DNA from: Methanomassiliicoccaceae archaeon
Lineage (GTDB): Archaea > Thermoplasmatota > Thermoplasmata > Methanomassiliicoccales > Methanomethylophilaceae
Assembly: GCA_009776695.1 (NCBI GenBank)
Contig: WRNI01000060.1
Span: forward strand, 1-7,181
Direction: 5' to 3'
DNA: 7,181 bases
Shown: piece by piece, positions 1 through 4,702 of the stretch
How positions within the stretch are numbered: position 1 is the first letter of the stretch
Layout of the letters: every line of letters begins with the position of its first letter
Position numbers and translations under genes: made by a program
The notes under the pieces: generated by a model
The model's database searches: none
Told to the model about the DNA's origin: nothing
The model's input: the letters and a program-made list of their open reading frames with translations, nothing else

Positions 1-1
1 C

Positions 2-94
2 GGCGGCGCAGGTTATGAGGGCGGCGCAGGCGGCGCAGATAAGGCAACAGACGACGCAGGCGGCAGCGGCGGCGACGGCGGTACAGGTTACTAT
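2..94 (+). repeat. Gly/Ala-coding low-complexity repeat
   Basis: The 10-mer GGCGGCGCAG starts at 2, 20 and 29, that is with spacings of 18 and 9 bases. It encodes repeated Gly-Gly-Ala, continuing as a Gly/Asp/Ala-rich stretch to about base 94. The 9-base phase keeps the reading frame, so copy number could change by slippage without breaking the protein. The left end of the repeat is not visible. Confidence 0.6.
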
Positions 95-2455
95 GATTCG
101 GCCTCGTCCAGCATTATATTCCACGCAGCCGATGTCGATGTTGATGAGTATGCCGCAACAATCTCGGTTGTTAAATACGAGTACATGGGACTGGCGCCCT
201 TCTACGTAGAAGGGGATGTTTTGTACGATGACGGCACCGCAGTGGACGACGCATCGCTCGTAGAGTACACGATCGATTCGGGAGCTCTGCAGTATGCAGA
301 GATCACGGACGGACATTACAAGATAACGGCGTTCGACGCTCAGGAAGTTATCATCACGGACATCATCGTAGCCGACCCGATATACGCGAAATATAAGATA
401 GACGGGCCGATCGGCGATACATTCGACAGGAACACCGCCAGTCTTGATGTGGTGGACTTTGAGATATACTTCGTGCAGACGGTTTCCGGAAAGGTCTCGT
501 TCTACGGCGTTGTGCCGGCAACCGATCCGACCGATGAGGCAGTATGGTATACTATCAACGGTGACGGTGTGCCATTGTCCGTATTGATCGGTCCGAACTG
601 GCACTATGAGATAGACGTGTCCGAGTACGACGTGGTGGAGATATACAACATCACAGGCACCGCAGTGCCCTCAGACTTCACAGTGAGGCCGGATTGGCCT
701 GTTGTCATAAACCTGAGTGATGTCAGCGCGTGGGAGGATATCGATATACGCGGAGCGGTCACAATATCCGGAGCAGTATCATTCTATGATACAACCTCAG
801 TGTCCGATGGTGTGGCGGCCGTTTCTTTTGAGATAAACGGTGTCGCAGGCACAACGGATGTCGAAAGCAGCGTATACACGATAGACGCGTATCAGGGCGA
901 CAATGTCGAGATGATCGGTATCGTTGATGTTTCCGTCGGCGGAGTCCTCGGCGAATTTACCACGAAAGGAGTGGAATCATACTATCCGATAACGACGAAT
1001 GATACGGGTGTCGATCTTGTGATATGCGCCCTGACCGATATTGTCATAACTGTTGTAGAATACGGTGACACGGCCGACCTTACGGACGCGACCGTATGGT
1101 ACACGCTCAACAGCGGTATCATGACATATGTGAACGCAGACGCCGGCGGCAAGTATACGATACATGTCGCAGACGGGGACGAGGTCGATGTGATCCTTGT
1201 GGAGTTGTTAGGCTACACAGCGGATTCACTGCCTTCGACCCTTACCGGCGGCGTTGATACCGGCGCAACGATCGAAATGGTGACGGCACTGACCGTCTCC
1301 GGTACGGTTGTTGATGCAGGCACCGGTCTCGGCATGGCAGGCGTTGAGGTATCTTTCATCATTAATGAAGATGAACTTTCCCCAGTTGCGGGCTATGTCC
1401 TCACTCTCACGGACGGCACATTCATTATAGTGGCGGATACCACCGACACGATAAGGATAACCGACGTTGACGCAGGCACCGGGTACATTGTAGTTGACGA
1501 TAGCGTCTTCGATATTGTATTTGAAGATGACAGTGCCGAAGGCGTGGACATTCTCGTGGGCATAGAGTTCACCGTAGAAGGTACGATATTCGATGCAGGC
1601 ACAGGCGACGAGATAGGAGCGACGATAACGTACGAGATCGACGGCGTTGAAGCTGACCCGATCGTTACCATTGACGGAACTTATGCCATCATCGCATACA
1701 TAGGCCAGACAGTGGTGATAACCGACGTTGACGCGGGCACCGGGTACATAGTGGTGACAGACATCAGCACCGAGTACGACGAATCGACATCCGATGCGGA
1801 CATCGAGGTAGGCATACCCGTCACTGTCGGAGGTACGGTCATCGACGCAGGCACCGGCACGGGAACGGGAGCGACGATAACGTATGAGATCGACGGTGTT
1901 GCAGCTGCTCCGATCGTGACCGCTGACGGAACTTACACCATAGTCGTGTATTATCCGCAGACCGTGGTGATAACAAACGTTGACGCAGGCACCGGGTACA
2001 TAGTGGTGGACGAGAGCATCTACGATATTGTGTTCGAAGAGAGCGCCGCAGGCGTGGACATCATCGTAGGGATACCGTTCACCGTTACCGGAAAAGTCTT
2101 GGACGCTGACGGCGAACCTATCGAAGGCGCCGTGGTGACATACGAGACCGAAGACGGTGAGTTCACGGCAATAACGGACGCGAGCGGCGAATACGAGCTG
2201 AACGCGTACGACGGACAGACGATAACGGTCACCGGTGTCGAAGCGGACGGCTATGTGCTGGACGGCGACCTTCCGGGACCGTTCACAACGGACGGGACGG
2301 CCGAGAACATAACCATGGACGTTGCTCCGGCACCGGCCCCTCCCGCGGATGACAGCAAGTCGTTCCTGGAGGAGTACTGGTGGGCCATTGTGATAACAGT
2401 GGTCTTCCTTGTGGTCATCGTGGCGCTGTGGTTCTTCGTTCTCAGGAAGAAGTGA
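2..2455 (+). CDS. Large acidic repeat surface protein, C-terminally membrane-anchored (5'-truncated by window edge)
   Basis: The frame is open from base 2, so 817 residues are visible and the start lies outside the window; ATG 185 is internal. From the left: a Gly/Ala/Asp-rich stretch (about residues 1-30), then eight related all-beta units beginning near residues 69, 161, 255, 347, 432, 525, 609 and 695. Each opens with a V-x-G-x-V-type strand and carries a Y-x-I/Y-x-L strand in mid-unit. This pattern resembles carboxypeptidase-regulatory-like / Cna-B-like beta-sandwich domains. A Pro/Ala linker (about 775-784) leads to one hydrophobic helix (793-814, starting WWAIV) ending in RKK, so the protein should sit outside the cell with its tail in the membrane. 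There is no PGF-CTERM-like sorting motif. Four N-x-S/T sequons are visible. Units 5-7 are nearly identical to each other. Adhesion or cell-envelope function is inference; no catalytic motif is seen. It is followed by a T-rich terminator-like tract and appears unrelated to the genes downstream. Confidence 0.88.
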   Translation, partial: GGAGYEGGAGGADKATDDAGGSGGDGGTGYYDSASSSIIFHAADVDVDEYAATISVVKYEYMGLAPFYVEGDVLYDDGTAVDDASLVEYTIDSGALQYAEITDGHYKITAFDAQEVIITDIIVADPIYAKYKIDGPIGDTFDRNTASLDVVDFEIYFVQTVSGKVSFYGVVPATDPTDEAVWYTINGDGVPLSVLIGPNWHYEIDVSEYDVVEIYNITGTAVPSDFTVRPDWPVVINLSDVSAWEDIDIRGAVTISGAVSFYDTTSVSDGVAAVSFEINGVAGTTDVESSVYTIDAYQGDNVEMIGIVDVSVGGVLGEFTTKGVESYYPITTNDTGVDLVICALTDIVITVVEYGDTADLTDATVWYTLNSGIMTYVNADAGGKYTIHVADGDEVDVILVELLGYTADSLPSTLTGGVDTGATIEMVTALTVSGTVVDAGTGLGMAGVEVSFIINEDELSPVAGYVLTLTDGTFIIVADTTDTIRITDVDAGTGYIVVDDSVFDIVFEDDSAEGVDILVGIEFTVEGTIFDAGTGDEIGATITYEIDGVEADPIVTIDGTYAIIAYIGQTVVITDVDAGTGYIVVTDISTEYDESTSDADIEVGIPVTVGGTVIDAGTGTGTGATITYEIDGVAAAPIVTADGTYTIVVYYPQTVVITNVDAGTGYIVVDESIYDIVFEESAAGVDIIVGIPFTVTGKVLDADGEPIEGAVVTYETEDGEFTAITDASGEYELNAYDGQTITVTGVEADGYVLDGDLPGPFTTDGTAENITMDVAPAPAPPADDSKSFLEEYWWAIVITVVFLVVIVALWFFVLRKK
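1295..2083 (+). repeat. Three near-identical in-frame domain repeats (units 5-7 of the surface protein)
   Basis: Units start at 1295, 1574 and 1826. Each has an opening DAGTG motif and a second one inside VDAGTGYIVV. The second motif begins at 1466, 1727 and 1979, so the period is 261 then 252 bases, and the DNA around it is nearly identical in all three copies. Units 6 and 7 also share GATITYEIDGV and QTVVIT. Units 1-4 and 8 have the same general plan but have diverged. This suggests recent tandem duplication or gene conversion limited to the membrane-proximal half. Confidence 0.85.
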
Positions 2456-2499
2456 ACAACGAAGCGGCATCGTAAAAGCCGATAAACCCCTTACCAACA

Positions 2500-2521
2500 T
2501 TTTCTTTATTCTTCTCCTTTC
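2500..2521 (+). terminator. T-rich tract after the surface protein gene
   Basis: A pyrimidine-rich run with three T clusters begins 45 bases after the stop codon (TTTTCTTTATT, then CTTCTCCTTTC). Archaeal RNA polymerase can terminate on T-rich stretches without a hairpin. The only nearby inverted repeat is a weak CGGC/GCCG pair (2465-2468 and 2478-2481), which I do not count as part of the signal. Confidence 0.45.
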
Positions 2522-2647
2522 AGCGGAGCCGCGGGATTGTTGCTGTACGGTGTTTCGGTCATACGGCAGATCAAAGATCAGATAAGATAAAGCAAATTTC
2601 CGCGACGGGAATATTCTCATCAGCTGTCAGAAAATGAGATCATCATC

Positions 2648-2684
2648 TTCCTAACTCGTGAGTTACTAACTCGTGAGTTAGGAA
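2648..2684. promoter_or_regulatory. 37-bp compound palindrome made of two tandem 15-bp palindromic units; candidate operator
   Basis: TAACTCGTGAGTTA occurs twice (2652-2665 and 2667-2680), one base apart, so the period is 15. Each copy is itself a palindrome (TAACTC and GAGTTA arms around GT). The pair is enclosed by TTCC (2648-2651) and GGAA (2681-2684), making the whole 37 bp symmetric about base 2666 except for two G-T positions each side of centre. Tandem palindromes are typical of sites for dimeric helix-turn-helix proteins bound cooperatively, including Lrp-family proteins. It lies about 95-130 bp upstream of the regulator's TATA box, too far for simple blockage of that promoter. Autoregulation by the adjacent Lrp-type protein is inference. 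Confidence 0.6.
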
Positions 2685-2776
2685 CATACGGTCAGCGGAT
2701 CAATGATCAGAGAGCGCTCGGCCGCAGAGTTCGCCGGTAAGTTAAAGATGATGTGCCCTTTCCCGTTCTCTCAGTC

Positions 2777-2788
2777 CATTTTATATGT
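2777..2788 (+). promoter_or_regulatory. TATA box of the Lrp-family regulator gene
   Basis: CATTTTATATGT matches an archaeal TATA box. With the usual spacing of about 26 bases from its centre, transcription would begin near 2809-2811, leaving only 8-10 bases before ATG 2819. This decides the start codon: the in-frame ATG at 2753 lies upstream of the promoter. The same 12-mer occurs upstream of mcrB (4610-4621). Confidence 0.6.
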
Positions 2789-2818
2789 TTTGAATCCTTT
2801 GCGACGTTCGGTGCGTTA

Positions 2819-3301
2819 ATGACCGACGAGATGGACGCCAAGGACACGGACATCCTGATGATGTTAAGAAAAGATTCGAGAACATCGATGGGCCAGATAG
2901 GCGATGCGCTGGGAATATCCAAAGCGACGGTGAGCAGAAGGATCGCTAAGCTGGAAGAGGATAAAGTGATAACCAATCATTCGCTTGAGATAGACCCGTC
3001 AAAATTGGACGTAGTAAAATCAATACTCTGCATGCAGGTCCGAGGTTCTTCCGTATCGTTCGTGATAGACGACCTGAGCAAATATCCTGAAGTTCGTTAC
3101 ATTTACAAGTCATTCGGGGATCACCATCTTGTGTGCGAAGTTTATACAAAGAATGTGGAAGATCTTTACGAAATGATACAGTCGCGTTTATTAAAGAACC
3201 AAAGCGTCAGAAGCGTTGAAGTGAACATACTCGTTGAACGTCTGGTAATTGATGAGAATTCCGATCTTAAATTATATAGGTCGGAGAACCCAACGAAGTG
3301 A
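2819..3301 (+). CDS. Lrp/AsnC-family transcriptional regulator
   Basis: A 160-residue protein, normal length for this family. The N-terminal winged helix-turn-helix spans about residues 6-58, with the recognition part ISKATVSRRIAKLEED (33-48) followed by KVI and the linker strand. The C-terminal effector-binding and oligomerisation domain (RAM/AsnC type) spans about 65-145, with a GDHHLVCEVYT strand (100-110) at the expected place. Such proteins bind DNA as dimers or higher assemblies and often respond to amino acids; the ligand cannot be told from sequence. ATG 2819 is chosen because a TATA box lies at 2777-2788; no Shine-Dalgarno precedes it, consistent with a very short leader. ATG 2831 is a possible alternative. 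It is followed after four bases by ycaO, so the two are probably one transcript. Being next to MCR-related genes makes control of methanogenesis genes plausible but unproven. Confidence 0.9.
   Translation: MTDEMDAKDTDILMMLRKDSRTSMGQIGDALGISKATVSRRIAKLEEDKVITNHSLEIDPSKLDVVKSILCMQVRGSSVSFVIDDLSKYPEVRYIYKSFGDHHLVCEVYTKNVEDLYEMIQSRLLKNQSVRSVEVNILVERLVIDENSDLKLYRSENPTK
3270..3280 (+). promoter_or_regulatory. Possible internal TATA box for ycaO, inside the regulator gene
   Basis: AATTATATAGG lies in the last codons of the regulator gene with its centre about 31 bases before the ycaO ATG at 3306. Standard archaeal spacing would place a transcript start at about 3300-3302, giving a nearly leaderless ycaO mRNA. 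It could equally be AT-rich coding sequence. Confidence 0.3.
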
Positions 3302-3305
3302 TATC

Positions 3306-4505
3306 ATGCAGTTACAACGCTGCCCGAAGGCATCCGCCGACACGGGCATAAGAACAATGCTCCCGGAAGAGACTTTAAAACGAGTATTACCGTTATTGTC
3401 CGCCGCAGGCCTTGAACCTCTTGAGGATATAACTGCGAAGGACAATATCGGAATTCCGGTGTTCTCGATAGCCAGGATGAGCGAGGCCCACGGCAAAATG
3501 AAATTCTATAACGGCAAAGGGCCGACGCCGGAGCAGGCCAAAGCTTCAGCGGTCATGGAGGCGATGGAACGCTACAGCGCCGAACTTCGCGATACCGATG
3601 AGATAATATACGGAACGGTGGACGAAGCTATGGGAACGGGATTCACGTTAGATCCGGCTGAAATGATATTACCGCTGCGCGTTATGAACTATTACCGTAA
3701 CGAAGTGATAGCCTGGTGCCGCGGTTATGAATTGTTTCGAGGCGAGGATATATGGGTTCCTGCGTGCGCCGTATATCATCCGTACTTTCCCGACGGCGAT
3801 CTGCAGCTGTTCAGGTTCCATACTAACGGGATAGCATCCGGCAACACGATGGAGGAGGCGATACTGCATTCAATGTTCGAGTTAATTGAAAGGGACGCGT
3901 GGTCGATATGCGAATACCGTGAAAAAGCGAATGCTGACGTTATTGTTGACGAGGGTTCGTTATGCGCCAAATTAATAAAAAAATTCAATGACAGCGGTGT
4001 TGAAATTCATTTGAAAGATCTTACGAGCGATATCGGGATACCCACGATAGGCGCCGCGGCCGATGACGTTCTTACGAAGGACCCGGAATTACTGACGATA
4101 GGCGTAGGCACGCATTTAAATCCGGAGATAGCGGCGATACGCGCTTTGACGGAAGTGGCGCAATCAAGAACGACGCACAAGCACGGCTCCAAGATAAACG
4201 CGAAACTGCAGCACATAAGCCGCGAGATGGGCTACGAGAATGTCAAAAAAGCTAACAGAGTGTGGTACTCAGATTCTGGTAGCACCGTTCGTCTGAGTGA
4301 TATGGAGAGGTTGGATACAGCGTACGTTCTTGATGATATCGAGCTCGTCTTCGAACATTTGGACATGTGCGGATTCGACAAAGTTATTGCCGTTGATCTC
4401 ACAAGACCCGAGGTTTCGGTGCCTTCGGTGAGGATGATAATACCCGGTCTCGAGGTATCGACGATGGATCCGGAGCGCGAGGGGCCGAGGCTCAGAGGCC
4501 CGTGA
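3306..4505 (+). CDS. ycaO: YcaO-family protein, methanogenesis marker 1 type (probable McrA thioamidation enzyme)
   Basis: A 399-residue ATP-dependent YcaO protein. All three ATP/Mg-binding signatures are visible: S81-xxx-E85-xx-E88-R89, E183 with H188 and FELIERDA (191-198), and E283-xx-Q286-S287-R288. The C-terminal part (VDLTRPEVSVPSVRMIIPGLE, residues 363-383) has the look of the methanogen marker-1 subgroup. It lacks the proline-rich tail of azoline-forming cyclodehydratases. In Methanosarcina a YcaO with TfuA is required to convert an active-site glycine of McrA to thioglycine; placement just upstream of mcrB supports that role here. No tfuA lies in this window. ATG 3306 is chosen because it follows the regulator stop by four bases and has GAAGTGAT (3295-3302), which partly matches a Shine-Dalgarno, before it; ATG 3249 would overlap the regulator by 53 bases. 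Codons such as TTA for leucine are noticeably more common than in mcrB, suggesting lower expression. Confidence 0.9.
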   Translation: MQLQRCPKASADTGIRTMLPEETLKRVLPLLSAAGLEPLEDITAKDNIGIPVFSIARMSEAHGKMKFYNGKGPTPEQAKASAVMEAMERYSAELRDTDEIIYGTVDEAMGTGFTLDPAEMILPLRVMNYYRNEVIAWCRGYELFRGEDIWVPACAVYHPYFPDGDLQLFRFHTNGIASGNTMEEAILHSMFELIERDAWSICEYREKANADVIVDEGSLCAKLIKKFNDSGVEIHLKDLTSDIGIPTIGAAADDVLTKDPELLTIGVGTHLNPEIAAIRALTEVAQSRTTHKHGSKINAKLQHISREMGYENVKKANRVWYSDSGSTVRLSDMERLDTAYVLDDIELVFEHLDMCGFDKVIAVDLTRPEVSVPSVRMIIPGLEVSTMDPEREGPRLRGP

Positions 4506-4529
4506 AACAATAGTTAACGGCGGTCACAA

Positions 4530-4557
4530 TTTTATACTGGTCGTTTCGTTTATATAA
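4530..4557 (+). promoter_or_regulatory. Two distal TATA-like boxes upstream of mcrB
   Basis: TTTTATACT (4530-4538) and TTTATATAA (4549-4557) both resemble archaeal TATA boxes; the second is a near-perfect consensus. Starts would fall near 4560 and 4580, giving mcrB leaders of roughly 120-140 bases. A start near 4580 would skip the left arm of the terminator-like hairpin but still have to pass the T7 tract. Either may be unused. Confidence 0.4.
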
Positions 4558-4564
4558 CAGAGAC

Positions 4565-4597
4565 GCACAGTTGGACGTAACAATTGTGTATTTTTTT
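4565..4597 (+). terminator. Hairpin plus T7 tract between ycaO and mcrB
   Basis: Bases 4565-4573 (GCACAGTTG) can pair with 4581-4589 (CAATTGTGT) as nine base pairs, two of them G-U, around a 7-base loop. After one A comes a run of seven T (4591-4597). It sits 60 bases past the ycaO stop and ahead of the proximal mcr promoter, as expected for a terminator separating the two units. Archaeal termination depends mainly on the T run, so the stem's contribution is uncertain. Confidence 0.55.
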
Positions 4598-4609
4598 CAT
4601 AAATACGCA

Positions 4610-4621
4610 CATTTTATATGT
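4610..4621 (+). promoter_or_regulatory. Proximal TATA box of the mcr operon
   Basis: CATTTTATATGT is identical over 12 bases to the core upstream of the Lrp-type regulator (2777-2788). Standard spacing predicts a transcript start near 4642-4644 and a leader of about 60 bases before mcrB. An inverted repeat, AGAGG (4624-4628) and CCTCT (4638-4642), lies between this box and the predicted start. Confidence 0.6.
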
Positions 4622-4653
4622 AGAGAGGCATTACTCACCTCTGCAAGGGGGAG

Positions 4654-4675
4654 CGGGGCGGATCAGTCCGTTCCG
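4654..4675 (+). promoter_or_regulatory. 9-bp RNA hairpin in the mcrB leader
   Basis: Bases 4654-4662 (CGGGGCGGA) pair with 4667-4675 (TCCGTTCCG) over nine positions, two of them G-U, around a TCAG tetraloop. It ends 16 bases before the mcrB Shine-Dalgarno, so it would not block it directly. It could stabilise the mRNA or be a protein-binding site. No known riboswitch class is recognised. Confidence 0.45.
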
Positions 4676-4691
4676 GGAAGTTATAAGATAT

Positions 4692-4697
4692 GGAGGT
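4692..4697 (+). promoter_or_regulatory. Strong Shine-Dalgarno for mcrB
   Basis: GGAGGT, followed by ATC as in the full anti-16S match with one base missing, stands five bases before ATG 4703. It fixes the mcrB start and rules out the in-frame ATG at 4571, which lies upstream of the proximal TATA box. Confidence 0.85.
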
Positions 4698-4702
4698 ATC
4701 AA

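Larger units (their letters stand above)
2456..2818. other. 363-base intergenic region with dense regulatory-looking sequence
   Basis: No convincing coding frame lies here. From left to right it holds a T-rich terminator-like tract (2500-2521), the 14-mer GATCAAAGATCAGA (2569-2582), the compound palindrome (2648-2684), a second 14-mer GATCAATGATCAGA (2698-2711), and the TATA box of the downstream regulator gene (2777-2788). All genes on both sides are on the + strand, so the whole gap most likely serves the regulator-ycaO operon. Confidence 0.6.

Noticed and set aside
185..187. ATG 185 as the start of the surface protein gene
   Set aside because: The same frame stays open and coherent for 61 codons upstream to the window edge, with no ribosome site or promoter before 185.
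1226..2620. 464-codon open frame on the minus strand opposite the surface protein
   Set aside because: Its translation is a low-complexity, His/Arg/Cys/Val-rich mirror of the repeats with no recognisable domain. It is open because the repeated Asp/Gly/Val/Thr codons avoid reverse-strand stops, and it has no promoter-like sequence of its own.
2651..2681. CRISPR array
   Set aside because: The two 15-base repeats are separated by no spacer and occur only twice; there are no cas genes.
2753..2755. ATG 2753 as the start of the Lrp-family regulator
   Set aside because: It lies upstream of the TATA box at 2777-2788 and adds 22 residues unlike the family's N-terminus.
3249..3251. ATG 3249 as the ycaO start
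   Set aside because: It would overlap the regulator gene by 53 bases and add 19 non-conserved residues; ATG 3306 directly follows the regulator stop.
4571..4573. ATG-like in-frame start giving a 488-residue McrB
   Set aside because: It precedes the proximal TATA box and T7 tract, adds 44 residues not typical of McrB, and ignores the strong Shine-Dalgarno at 4692-4697.
4647..4677. G-quadruplex in the mcr leader
   Set aside because: Runs of G are present (4647-4651, 4655-4658, 4675-4677) but the fourth run has only two G, and the duplex hairpin 4654-4675 uses the same bases more convincingly.
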